NCBI GenBank assembly: GCA_041642035.1
Contig: JBEPXC010000014.1
Coordinates: 1 to 32,166, forward strand
DNA from: SKVR01 sp041642035
Lineage (GTDB): Bacteria; Bacteroidota; Bacteroidia; Bacteroidales; UBA7960
Direction of reading: 5' to 3'
DNA: 32,166 nucleotides
Numbering within the stretch: the stretch's first letter is position 1; the number at the start of each line of letters is the position of its first letter. The translations under genes were made by a program, and so were the position numbers. Shown piece after piece: positions 1 through 8,135 of the stretch. The notes beneath the pieces are model-generated. The model saw nothing but the letters and a program-made list of their open reading frames with translations. It made no database searches and had not been told where the DNA came from.

Positions 1-134
1 TTTCCAAACATATTTAATGCCTGGGGCAATATGAAAAATATCAGAGGCACAAACCCCATAAAGAGAGAAGAGAACATCCAGTAATTTTTAACCCCTTGCA
101 TGAATGACTTTGCTTTTATAAACTGATTGTTCAT
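1..134 (-). CDS. N-terminal fragment of an unidentified protein, cut by the window edge
   Basis: An open reading frame begins with ATG at 134 on the minus strand (MNNQFIKAKSFMQ...) and stays open to the edge, giving 44 codons. It follows the preceding gene's stop by about 50 nt, as expected for the next gene of the same operon. In this frame the later part is not hydrophobic and I do not recognise it. In the neighbouring frame, from about position 59 to 1, the DNA reads as a strongly hydrophobic segment (MGFVPLIFFILPQALNMFG). Removing one G from the GGGG run at 54-57 (plus strand CCCC) would join the two into a cytosolic start followed by a membrane helix, as in a polysaccharide flippase or polymerase. 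Which frame is real cannot be decided from 134 bases; the call is tentative. Confidence 0.3.
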   Translation of the reverse strand, partial: MNNQFIKAKSFMQGVKNYWMFSSLFMGFVPLIFFILPQALNMFG

Positions 135-185
135 TTCCGTTAATGTTTTTAGTTCCAGGCCATAATACCCGATTGAATTTTTCCT

Positions 186-1397
186 TTAGAGTTTAGTTGT
201 TTTGACATGCTTTAAGTAAACTGAAAATGCATAAAACATCCAGGCCTGAGCCCAGCGCATGTAGGGTATTTTTGATGAAAATAAAGGCTTAAGCTGGTAA
301 TAGAAATAACCTTTGGGGCTTTGCATGTTTTTTATCGTAAATGAAAGTACTTTTTCTATTAGCGGCCAGTTTTTTTCGGCATTTTCTGTCTTTATCAGGG
401 TGACAATAAGTTGTGCTGGAGAATGAATATCTATTGGGTATGTTTTGTTATGGTAATAAGCCGGGGTACCATCATCAGAAAAGAAATTAGTAAGATAGTA
501 AGTCAGTCCTTTTTCAAAAGCCTTTTCAAAGCTATTATCGTAGGTGTATTTCTGATACTCATAAATACATTCAAGATTAAACCCAGTATGGAAGCTATCT
601 ATCCATTGTTGGTTTTTTTTGCTCCCGTATACCCAGGAGCCATCATGATTTTGATGCCTGATAATGGTTTCGATGGCCTTTTTACTAGTTTCTTTCCATT
701 GAGATTTACCTGTGTATTTATAACCCCGGGCTAGCAAGCGTGCTCCCAGAAGTGACGCATTATATACCTGCGATTTATCTTCCGGTGAATAAGAAAAGAT
801 GAATCCATCATTGAGATCAGCGGTTCTGTTTAAATCCTTAAGAACAAAATCACAAGCAGACAAGGCTGTATCAAGGTATTTCTTTTTAGCGGTAATTTCC
901 CAGGCTTCGAAAAGTGCATTGGCCACAAAGGAAGTAGCCACAACAGTTGGTGTATATTTAGGCTGGAAAAATACTCTGCTTTGCCAGTCAAAATTATATC
1001 CCCAACAAGAACCACTGTAACCTTGGGATTGTAAATCAATAATTTTTTCGCAAAGAAAAACTATTTTGTCGTGTATAACCTCAGTGCTACCAAACATCGT
1101 ATTGCCTGATTTGCTTAAATGATATAGTTGGCAGTAACCATAAAGAAATAATCCAAGACCTTTGGTGTTGTATTGTTTAGGTACAAACAGCAAAGATCTG
1201 AGGTTAATAGGAGATCTTTTAAACAACTGAATCCATGCCATTCTGGGCAACCAATGATATTTAAACGGAGTAGCCTGAAAAACAATGGAATTCATTCCAT
1301 CATAAGGATCCCATCCTTTATATTCATTTTGCTCAACATAGGCCAATAGCTTTAGAAAACTTAGTGTAGGAGGGATGGTTTCTGTTTGTCGTTTCAA
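186..1397 (-). CDS. Predicted alpha/alpha-toroid protein of polysaccharide cluster
   Basis: 403 residues with no signal peptide and no membrane segment. The helix-rich pattern with recurring aromatic and Gly motifs (GWDPYDG near residues 28-34, SCWGYNFDW near 130, HQNHDGSW near 248, WIDSFHTGFNLE near 264) resembles (alpha/alpha)6-barrel proteins such as terpenoid-cyclase-like or glycan-processing toroids. I recall homologues being found in bacterial polysaccharide loci, sometimes under unreliable enzyme names, so no reaction is assigned. The start codon is TTG (1397-1395): an in-frame stop lies about 30 nt upstream, no ATG lies between, and the next Met (residue 35) would remove the GWDPYDG motif. 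It follows wecB by 22 nt in the same operon. A role in modifying or checking a glycan intermediate is inference. Confidence 0.75.
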   Translation of the reverse strand: MKRQTETIPPTLSFLKLLAYVEQNEYKGWDPYDGMNSIVFQATPFKYHWLPRMAWIQLFKRSPINLRSLLFVPKQYNTKGLGLFLYGYCQLYHLSKSGNTMFGSTEVIHDKIVFLCEKIIDLQSQGYSGSCWGYNFDWQSRVFFQPKYTPTVVATSFVANALFEAWEITAKKKYLDTALSACDFVLKDLNRTADLNDGFIFSYSPEDKSQVYNASLLGARLLARGYKYTGKSQWKETSKKAIETIIRHQNHDGSWVYGSKKNQQWIDSFHTGFNLECIYEYQKYTYDNSFEKAFEKGLTYYLTNFFSDDGTPAYYHNKTYPIDIHSPAQLIVTLIKTENAEKNWPLIEKVLSFTIKNMQSPKGYFYYQLKPLFSSKIPYMRWAQAWMFYAFSVYLKHVKTTKL

Positions 1398-1419
1398 TGG
1401 GTTTAAATTTAACGGGATA

Positions 1420-2511
1420 TTAGTTTAATAAATTTATCAATACCTCAACTATTCTTTCTGATGTCTTTCCATCCCATAGGGGAGGGACAGAGCCCGTTTT
1501 CCAGTTTCCTGAGAACAATTTCTCCAGAGCGGGTTTAATAGCTTCTGGTTTGGTTCCAATCAACTCATTGGTGCCCTGTGTTATCGTTTCAGGTCTTTCA
1601 GTATTATCTCTCAGAGTCATACAAGGCACACCCATAACTGTAGTCTCTTCTGTAATTCCTCCGGAATCTGTTATGACGGCCATTGCATTTTTCACCAAAT
1701 AATTAAACTCGAGATACCCCAGAGGTTCTATGGTATGTAGGTTGGGATGTTTGATGCCTGCGTTTTCCAAAATTCGGGCAGTGCGTGGATGAACAGGAAA
1801 TATAAGTGGCTTATTTTGAGAATGATGGATTATCTCGTCTATCATATGCTTCAAATTCGACTCTTCATCTACATTAGCTGGTCTATGCAATGTCATTACA
1901 ATATAATTACCTTGGGTTAAACTCAAGGTGTCCCAAACATCTGGTTTTTTAAAATTATCCATATGTTTTAACAAGGTATCGATCATTGTGTTACCCACCA
2001 AAAAGATCCGCTCAGGTTCTACTCCTGTTTTTGCCAGATTCTGCGATGCCAGCTCCGTTGTTGTAAAAAAATAATTGGTTATGCTATCTGTTACCATCCG
2101 GTTGATTTCTTCTGGCATGGTCCAGTCGCCGGACCGTATGCCCGCTTCTACATGAGCAACTTTTACCAGTAATTTTTGTGCCACAATGGAGCAAGCCATG
2201 GTAGAAGTTACATCGCCTACAACAAGGCAAAGGTCGGGTTTACTTTCCATCAGAAGCTTTTCATATCCCAACATAATAGCCGCTGTTTGAGATGCCTGGG
2301 TTCCACCTCCTGCACCTAAGTTAACATCGGGAGCTGGTATTCCTAACTGTTCAAAAAAGCTTCCGCTCATGTTTTTATCATAATGTTGCCCTGTATGAAC
2401 CAAACGAAATGCAATATTATGTCCTTTGCTTTGAGCTTTTCTGATAGAATCAATAATAGGGGATATTTTCATAAAATTAGGTCGGGCACCGGCAATAATG
2501 TCAATTCTCAT
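1420..2511 (-). CDS. wecB: UDP-N-acetylglucosamine 2-epimerase (non-hydrolysing)
   Basis: 363 residues, normal for the family, cytosolic. It interconverts UDP-GlcNAc and UDP-ManNAc and so supplies ManNAc or ManNAcA for surface polysaccharide. Family motifs are all present: GARPNFMKI at 8-16, HTGQHYD at 39-45, GDVTSTMA at 99-106 (Asp100), HVEAGIRS at 120-127 (Glu122), PEEINRM at 133-139 (Glu135), HRPANVD at 209-215 (His209), then the UDP-binding DSGGITEE and a late ERPE motif. Asp100, Glu122, Glu135 and His209 correspond to the catalytic set known in E. coli WecB. ATG start. The GT26 enzyme at 7309-8094 belongs to the family that uses ManNAc-type donors, so the two may act in sequence (inference). 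No UDP-ManNAc dehydrogenase (wecC) is visible in the window. Confidence 0.95.
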   Translation of the reverse strand: MRIDIIAGARPNFMKISPIIDSIRKAQSKGHNIAFRLVHTGQHYDKNMSGSFFEQLGIPAPDVNLGAGGGTQASQTAAIMLGYEKLLMESKPDLCLVVGDVTSTMACSIVAQKLLVKVAHVEAGIRSGDWTMPEEINRMVTDSITNYFFTTTELASQNLAKTGVEPERIFLVGNTMIDTLLKHMDNFKKPDVWDTLSLTQGNYIVMTLHRPANVDEESNLKHMIDEIIHHSQNKPLIFPVHPRTARILENAGIKHPNLHTIEPLGYLEFNYLVKNAMAVITDSGGITEETTVMGVPCMTLRDNTERPETITQGTNELIGTKPEAIKPALEKLFSGNWKTGSVPPLWDGKTSERIVEVLINLLN

Positions 2512-2610
2512 GTTTATTTGTTTTTAAGATTATTTGTTTTTTTTAGTGTTGTTGTGCTTTGTTTACTCTTTATGGGTTATGATAACGATCGTTGAACTAA
2601 AGCTATATTA

Positions 2611-3879
2611 TCAATGACTTATGTCAAGCAGTTGTACAAGTCTTTTTTGCTTTCCATTAGGCAGGCGGTCAATGGCTTGCACCGTTGTGACTATAGGTTT
2701 AATCTTTCCTCCAAAAGAAGAAGACATGTCTTTCTCAATAGCCTTCTGGTCCTCTGTGCCAAAAGAACTATTAACTACTGTGCGAAAGTGCAATTCACCC
2801 GCCTTCTCCTGATAGTATTGATAGTTGATAACGTTTTTGAATGTGTTAGGCCGCATGGATAATATGCATGGAACCAGTTCATTTCTGTTATTTATTATTA
2901 AGTCTTGTGTTCTTCCCAGTATGGATTGAACTTGCCCATTACCGTCAATTTCAGCATAATCTTCAGTTCTATATCTTATAAGGGGCATGGATTTATTGTA
3001 AAAGTTTGTCCCGACAATTTCACAGATCTTATTATCTTCAAAGGTTTGGCCTGAATCCAGAAACTCGACAAAGCTATATTGATTAATAAAATGATAAGGA
3101 TTAAGGTCAACAGAGTAAGCCAAGGCGACATGTTCATTTTGGCCATAAATGTCAATAAGTTTAGCTCCGGGAAAAGTACGCAATATTTGTTTTTTACTTT
3201 CTTTTGTAATGGTTTCTGAACTGGTAACAATCCCTTTCATGTTGGGTATCTTGATTTGTTTTTTTAATTCATTAATATATCTAAACAATACGCATAAAGA
3301 AGAGGGGAATGCATGTAGACAATCAATTTTATAATGATCGAGCAACTCGAGATACTTTAATGTTGTTTCGGCATTGATGTCGTAGGAAGATAAAATAAGA
3401 AGAGGATTATTATATTCATATATTCCTTTTTTTGGTTTTAGAGCTCTTAGTACAGCAATCTTTTGTGATTTTACCGGGCTGATAATAGAAAAGATCTGAT
3501 CGGTAAAAAATGTTTCCGCGATAATGGAAGTAAAATCCTTCTGGAGGTTAAGAGAATGCCCTGAGGTGCCTCCTGTAGATTTTTTCATAAGCATAAATGG
3601 AAGCGCTTTGTCGGATATGAACTCCTTTTCCCGTCCAATTACATCTGTTTTTTTTATAAAAGGCATTAACTCTATTGAAAAGTCTCGTTGTTTGACAAGG
3701 GTTGAAAATCTATTTCTATAGTAGGGAGCATTATTTATGGCATAGGTTAGTATTTCCTTAAGCTCCGCATTGGGCCCAGGCAGGAAATTCTGCTTTTTAT
3801 TATAACCTTTTGAGAGTTTTTTGTAAAAGGGACTCAAACGTATAATTTTTCGAACGGTGTATTTGTATTTCTCTTTCAC
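2611..3879 (-). CDS. CapK/PaaK-like adenylate-forming enzyme
   Basis: 422 residues, similar in length to phenylacetate-CoA ligases and the CapK proteins of capsule clusters. The adenylation signature STGGTSGHS lies at residues 101-109; DIYGQNEH (A5-like) in the middle, RYRTEDYAEI (Asp that binds ATP ribose in this superfamily) and GRTQDLIINNRNE (hinge) follow, then a small C-terminal domain ending LPNGKQKRL with the usual catalytic Lys region. Cytosolic, no signal peptide. The family activates a carboxylic acid as an acyl-adenylate; CapK-like members in glycan loci have mostly unproven substrates, so the acid is unknown here. The start is GTG at 3879; I chose it because the N-terminal residues continue smoothly into the family. 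It lies 37 nt after a GT4 gene and 99 nt before wecB. Confidence 0.85.
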   Translation of the reverse strand: MKEKYKYTVRKIIRLSPFYKKLSKGYNKKQNFLPGPNAELKEILTYAINNAPYYRNRFSTLVKQRDFSIELMPFIKKTDVIGREKEFISDKALPFMLMKKSTGGTSGHSLNLQKDFTSIIAETFFTDQIFSIISPVKSQKIAVLRALKPKKGIYEYNNPLLILSSYDINAETTLKYLELLDHYKIDCLHAFPSSLCVLFRYINELKKQIKIPNMKGIVTSSETITKESKKQILRTFPGAKLIDIYGQNEHVALAYSVDLNPYHFINQYSFVEFLDSGQTFEDNKICEIVGTNFYNKSMPLIRYRTEDYAEIDGNGQVQSILGRTQDLIINNRNELVPCILSMRPNTFKNVINYQYYQEKAGELHFRTVVNSSFGTEDQKAIEKDMSSSFGGKIKPIVTTVQAIDRLPNGKQKRLVQLLDISH

Positions 3880-3916
3880 GTGCTTTGCAGTTTAATAATC
3901 CTTGCTCACGCTTTGG

Positions 3917-4969
3917 TTATTTGCTTATGCTACAAAATTCTATGGCCTGCTTGAAACCATTAAACATTCTTTCAATTGACATTTCCTTTTTTGCAACTTC
4001 CTGTGCATTTGATGACATCTGGGCGAGCAAAGTTCTGTCATTATTAAGAAGGATTAATTTTTCCCTGAGTTCTTCTTCATCTTCGCAAATAAAACCTGTT
4101 TTGCCATTTTTCATATAATAGATTTCAGGTGCATGATTTCTTTGCAATAACAATACTGGTTTTCCCCAAAAAAAAGATTGGTTTAAAGCCAGGCCAATAT
4201 GCCCGGGAGTACTAAATACATCTCCCATGTTAAAAATTTCATCAACCTCAGTGTTGTATTTTTCTCCCAGATAATAAATATTCTGATTGGAGGCTATTAT
4301 GGCTTCTTGCTCTTTGCTTATTCCGGGTCCCACAATAACTAATCCTGTCTGAGTCAAGCCGGGCATCATTTCCAGAAGGAGGTCTAATCCTTTGTAAGGG
4401 AGGATTCTTGAAATGTATAAAACCAAAAAATCTTCTTTAATATTATACTGAGACTTAACTGTATCTTTATCTCTTATTCTTTCTGGTACGACAGATAAAA
4501 AATTAAGGGTGTTAAAGGCAATGAACGTTTTAGCCTGATTTTTCTTTGCTATATACTGTATTTCATTGGGCGTGTAAAGAATTATTGCTGAACACAGATT
4601 GTGTATTAAATTGAATATCTGGTTTTTAAATACGTTTTTCTTGTCATGTAAATTAATACCATGTCCCCAGTAGATATTGGGGATTTTCTTTAGACGGCAA
4701 TACAAAATCAAAGGCAGGAATATTATATCCTTCAGGTGAAGGAAATAAATAACTACATCGGGCTTTAACTCATTTATTTTTTTTACATAACTGTTGACCC
4801 CAAACTCTAGATGGTGCTTAAAATAAGTAGTTTCAAAATTAACATCCTGGAAGTTATTACTGAGTACGTGAAAATCATAACCCAAATATTTAAATTTCTC
4901 TGAAAAGATGTTGTATATGCTGGAGCGGTAATGATGAACCTTATTGGAAATTAAGAGAATTTTCTTCAT
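3917..4969 (-). CDS. GT4-family (GT-B fold) glycosyltransferase
   Basis: 350 residues, predicted cytosolic or membrane-associated. The N-terminal half has the acceptor domain with WGHGINLHDKKN at about 121-132. The C-terminal half has the classic donor-site sequence LYISRILPYKGLDLLLE near 199-215 and GLVIVGPG, then NHAPEIYYMKNGKTGF, the usual nucleotide-sugar-binding Glu region of family 4. It transfers a sugar from a nucleotide donor to a lipid-linked or growing glycan; donor and acceptor cannot be read from sequence. ATG start at 4969. It is the first gene of the leftward operon running to the window edge and is divergent from the GT2 gene at 5375. Confidence 0.9.
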   Translation of the reverse strand: MKKILLISNKVHHYRSSIYNIFSEKFKYLGYDFHVLSNNFQDVNFETTYFKHHLEFGVNSYVKKINELKPDVVIYFLHLKDIIFLPLILYCRLKKIPNIYWGHGINLHDKKNVFKNQIFNLIHNLCSAIILYTPNEIQYIAKKNQAKTFIAFNTLNFLSVVPERIRDKDTVKSQYNIKEDFLVLYISRILPYKGLDLLLEMMPGLTQTGLVIVGPGISKEQEAIIASNQNIYYLGEKYNTEVDEIFNMGDVFSTPGHIGLALNQSFFWGKPVLLLQRNHAPEIYYMKNGKTGFICEDEEELREKLILLNNDRTLLAQMSSNAQEVAKKEMSIERMFNGFKQAIEFCSISK

Positions 4970-5374
4970 TTATATCTGGCAATCTGTTTTGTATCATTTA
5001 AAGACTTAGAGACCTATTTGTAACAAATAGACTGTTTAATTATTTATGAATTTAATCATTTTAGTTCATTTATTGGTTGCAGATGTAAAATTACTAATAT
5101 TTGTAATTTATAGACGAAATATTGAATTAATATTTCATAGTGACAAATCAGTTGTACAAAGTAAACTTTAAATGGTAATTATTGTTTTCAAAAAGTGTTA
5201 CTTTTGTGAACAACATATCTTTCTTTTTGAGAAGTTATGCTTCGTTTTGCTTTAAAAACTGTGGGTTAAACTGCTTCTCAATGAACAACCAACTACAATA
5301 TTCATTTCTTGTGTTATCCATTGAATGTTGTTTTGAATTTTTTTATCTACTAATAAAAAATAATCAATTTACAT
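4970..5374. other. 405-bp AT-rich divergent intergenic region
   Basis: This spacer lies between two divergent glycosyltransferase genes. It is very AT-rich and contains a TAnnTTTG box for the rightward gene (5199-5206). I see no convincing box for the leftward gene, although CAAAGTAA near 5157-5164 is close to one. A 77-codon plus-strand frame at 5182-5415 overlaps the GT2 start and looks like chance. No RNA gene or long inverted repeat was recognised. Confidence 0.6.
5199..5206 (+). promoter_or_regulatory. Candidate Bacteroidota -7 box (TACTTTTG) for the GT2 gene
   Basis: TACTTTTG matches the TAnnTTTG consensus of Bacteroidota primary-sigma promoters exactly. A TTG lies 14 nt upstream at 5182-5184, shorter than usual for a -33 element. 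It would start transcription near 5212, giving about 160 nt of leader before the ATG at 5375. In DNA this AT-rich, chance matches are not rare. Confidence 0.4.
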
Positions 5375-6277
5375 ATGACAAAATCATTGTTATCGATAAT
5401 AATTCCCGTTTTTAATGGATTGGAATATACCCAAAAATGTCTTGAAAGCCTGGAAAAACAACTAGCATTACTTCCCAAATACAAAACCCACATTCATACG
5501 GTAGTAGTGGATGATGGTTCCCAGGATGGTACCTCAGAATGGATTCGTGATAATTATAAAGCTGTACATGTATTGCAAGGAACCGGAAGTTTGTGGTGGA
5601 GTGGAGGGATTAATAAGGGAGTTAAATATGCTCTCGAGGAATTGGCTACAGACTACATACTTTGGTGGAACAACGATGTAATTCCCATCGAGGATTATCT
5701 GATTAACCTTATCAACATCATAGAAGAATATCCAAAGGATGTAATCATTGGATCCAAAATATTCATGTTGCACAATAATTTAATATGGGGGATGGGAGGT
5801 AAATTTGACCGCAGAACAGGAGAAAAATTTATGTATGGTTTAGGTAAACAGGATAATGAGCAATTTCAAAAGCCCTTGGAAGTTGACTGGTTTCCGGGTA
5901 TGGGGACTACTTTTCACCGTTCGGTATTTGAGAAAACAGGATATCTTGATCAGGAAAATTTCCCCCAATATCATGGCGACAGTGATTATACCCTTAGAGC
6001 AAAGAGCGACGGTTTCAGACTCATTGCATTTCCTCAATTGGTGATTTACAATGATAATTCCAACACAGGAATTATACACCAGGGGAGCTTTCGGAATCTT
6101 TTTGCTTCATTAACCAGTATAAAATCCAATTTTAATGTACAAAAAAATATTTTGTTTGTCAAAAAGCACGCTGTTTCTCCACGCGCTTATATTCCATTGA
6201 TGAAACGATATTTTTATTATGTGGGTGGGTTTGTAAAAGGGAAATTGCTCAACACAATAGGTGTAAAGAAAGCCTGA
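5375..6277 (+). CDS. GT2-family glycosyltransferase
   Basis: 300 residues with a GT-A fold. SIIIPVFNG at 7-15, VVVDDGSQDGTSEW at 43-56 (Asp46/Asp47 bind nucleotide), GSLWWSGGINKG at 71-82 and the metal-binding WWNND at 97-101 match rhamnosyltransferase-like GT2 enzymes; DWFPGMGTTFHRSVFEKTG and HGDSDYTLRA are the acceptor/catalytic region (D-x-D-Y) seen in the same group. No membrane segment. It probably adds a sugar (possibly a deoxyhexose such as fucose or rhamnose, by family resemblance only) to the lipid-linked repeat. ATG at 5375. It forms a two-gene rightward unit with the next gene, 6 nt apart, on the opposite strand to its neighbours. Confidence 0.9.
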   Translation: MTKSLLSIIIPVFNGLEYTQKCLESLEKQLALLPKYKTHIHTVVVDDGSQDGTSEWIRDNYKAVHVLQGTGSLWWSGGINKGVKYALEELATDYILWWNNDVIPIEDYLINLINIIEEYPKDVIIGSKIFMLHNNLIWGMGGKFDRRTGEKFMYGLGKQDNEQFQKPLEVDWFPGMGTTFHRSVFEKTGYLDQENFPQYHGDSDYTLRAKSDGFRLIAFPQLVIYNDNSNTGIIHQGSFRNLFASLTSIKSNFNVQKNILFVKKHAVSPRAYIPLMKRYFYYVGGFVKGKLLNTIGVKKA

Positions 6278-6283
6278 TAAACC

Positions 6284-7312
6284 ATGAAAAGTAAAGCGTA
6301 TATATATCCCCGTACGAGCAGATCAAAAAAGATTACCAACAACCCATATCTGAATAATTTTCTTGAATCAATTCATGATGAATATGAATTTGTCAATAAA
6401 GACCGCCCTTCCGATAAAGGTATATTTGACCTGATAAGATATGCGGGTAAGATCAGTTTCCTTTTTCTTAATTGGATAGAAGACCTGCCGGATAAGAAAA
6501 TGGGTTATTCTCAATCCTTGGTTTTTTTAACGATACTGCGCCTAAAATCATTGCTGGGGTTAAAGGTAGTATGGACCATCCATAATAAAATATCTCATTT
6601 CCCGGGTAATCTGTTTCTGAAAAAAATTATCTTCAGGAGTCTTCTCAAGAGAAGTGATTTGTTAATAACACATGCCAAAGAAGGAATTTCTTTTGCAGAG
6701 AAAATGTTGCCCGGTGTGTCATCTCGCATATTCTATTTCCCTCATCCCATTATACCCTTTCCTAAACCCAGCATACCCCAGGAGAGGAAGTATGATATAC
6801 TGATTTGGGGTGCGTTATCTCCTTACAAGGGCATACATACCTTTTTTGAATTTCTGCAAAGCCAGGAAGCTCTTTCCAGCTACCGGATTCTGGTGATCGG
6901 AAAAGCAAGCTCAGAGGAGTTTTTCAATACGCTAAGGTCATACCAGCGGGATAATATCACGATCCGAAATGAATTTGTAGATATGGAGGAACTCAGCCTG
7001 CTGATTCAGCAATCGGCTGTCATTTTGTTTACCTATTCGGGCGATTCTGTTTTGAGTTCGGGTGCTCTGATCGACTCTATCGCTCACCAAACTATGGTGG
7101 TAGGACCGGATGTGGGTGCTTTTAAAGAAATGGGTGATTTAGGCATTATCAGAACCTATCATGAGTTTGACGAGTTACATTCCATAATAGGCAGCGTTAA
7201 GGAAGCGAAATATTATATCGACAAGGATAAAATTGCTTCATTTATTACTGCTCATTCATGGGATGAATTTGGGAAACAATTAAAAGCCAGACTAAATGCT
7301 TTAAATCGTTAA
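6284..7312 (+). CDS. Putative GT-B fold glycosyltransferase
   Basis: 342 residues. VVWTIHNKISHFPGN near 98-112 is typical of the N-terminal domain of GT4-like enzymes. YDILIWGALSPYKGIHTF near 168-185 is the donor-domain entry, and the C-terminal helix region SGALIDSIAHQTMVVGPDVGAFKEMG is the nucleotide-sugar binding site. Conservation is weaker than in the 3917-4969 gene, so the family is likely but the specificity unknown. Cytosolic. It begins 6 nt after the GT2 gene and is surely co-transcribed. Its stop lies in TTAA at 7309-7312, shared with the stop of the convergent GT26 gene. Confidence 0.82.
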   Translation: MKSKAYIYPRTSRSKKITNNPYLNNFLESIHDEYEFVNKDRPSDKGIFDLIRYAGKISFLFLNWIEDLPDKKMGYSQSLVFLTILRLKSLLGLKVVWTIHNKISHFPGNLFLKKIIFRSLLKRSDLLITHAKEGISFAEKMLPGVSSRIFYFPHPIIPFPKPSIPQERKYDILIWGALSPYKGIHTFFEFLQSQEALSSYRILVIGKASSEEFFNTLRSYQRDNITIRNEFVDMEELSLLIQQSAVILFTYSGDSVLSSGALIDSIAHQTMVVGPDVGAFKEMGDLGIIRTYHEFDELHSIIGSVKEAKYYIDKDKIASFITAHSWDEFGKQLKARLNALNR

Positions 7313-8094
7313 GCGGTGCGTCTTTTGGCTTCTGACTCCCTTGGCGGTTCTTGCTTTTTTCCAGAGAAATAAGTTCTAAAGATCAAAAGAATAAAGCGGG
7401 TATTGGTGATAAGATATCTTTTCCACATTCTGCCGGGCTCCTGGTAGATCCGGTACAGCCATTCAAGCCCTGCATTTTGCATCCAAACCGGTGCTCTAAG
7501 GGTTTTTCCTGCAACAATATCGAAACTGCCACCCACGCCCATGGTGAATGGCACGCTCATTTTCTTTGAATATTTATCAATAAAAATTTCCTTTTTGGGA
7601 CTGGTTATTCCCAGAAAGAGCATATCTGCTTTGCTTTCTTTTATGGATTGTGCAATTTGCTCTTCCTGATGGTCCGAATAATAGCCATTACGGTAGCCTG
7701 CTATTTGTAAAGCCGGGTGCTTTTTGCGCAAGTTTTCAATCATGGTGAGTAGGACTTCTTCTTTTGCACCAAAAAAGTAGGGCTTATAGCCTTTTAAAGC
7801 ACACAGAGCTACTAAATCCTGGAAAAGGTCACAACCTGCCACCCGGTGAGGAACTTTGTGTCCCAATAGCCGCAAAGCCCATACAACGGCTTGCCCGTCG
7901 ATATTAACTATATCAGAATTATTGATTGCCCTACGTAGGTCTTCATCTTTTTGTGCATGAACCACTTTTGCTGCATTGATAACGATGTGTTGAATAAGTG
8001 GCCAACGGCTTACTAATGATTTTTCTATTTCAGCTATAGTCTCTGCAGTGCTTGCTAAATGAATCTTTAGTCCGAAAGAATTTATTTCATGCAT
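7309..8094 (-). CDS. WecG/TagA/CpsF family (GT26) glycosyltransferase
   Basis: 261 residues from ATG at 8094; a TTG three codons further upstream (8103) is possible but less likely. The family transfers ManNAc, ManNAcA or Glc-type residues onto a polyprenyl-diphospho-sugar, the second step of lipid-linked assembly. Motifs: VINAAKVVHA at 38-47, NIDGQAVVWA at 64-73 (Asp66, the catalytic-base position), HRVAGCDLF at 83-91, SPKKEIFIDK, GVGGSFDIVAGKTLRAPVW and GLEWLYRIYQEPGRMWKRY near the C terminus. The C-terminal basic tail is the membrane-targeting appendage of TagA-type enzymes. Together with wecB it suggests a ManNAc-type sugar in the repeat (inference). Last gene of the operon with the acyltransferase and the beta-helix protein; converges on the preceding gene with overlapping stops. 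Confidence 0.95.
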   Translation of the reverse strand: MHEINSFGLKIHLASTAETIAEIEKSLVSRWPLIQHIVINAAKVVHAQKDEDLRRAINNSDIVNIDGQAVVWALRLLGHKVPHRVAGCDLFQDLVALCALKGYKPYFFGAKEEVLLTMIENLRKKHPALQIAGYRNGYYSDHQEEQIAQSIKESKADMLFLGITSPKKEIFIDKYSKKMSVPFTMGVGGSFDIVAGKTLRAPVWMQNAGLEWLYRIYQEPGRMWKRYLITNTRFILLIFRTYFSGKKQEPPRESEAKRRTA

Positions 8095-8135
8095 AATAAT
8101 CAAACGTTTTTAAAGGAAACAATAATACGATATGG

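Noticed and set aside
2583..2592. 10-bp palindrome AACGATCGTT between the CapK-like gene and wecB
   Set aside because: Too short to distinguish from chance and no second copy was noticed in the window.
5182..5415. 77-codon plus-strand frame before the GT2 gene
   Set aside because: AT-rich, rich in Phe and Cys, overlaps the GT2 start out of frame, and its ATG would precede the candidate -7 box.
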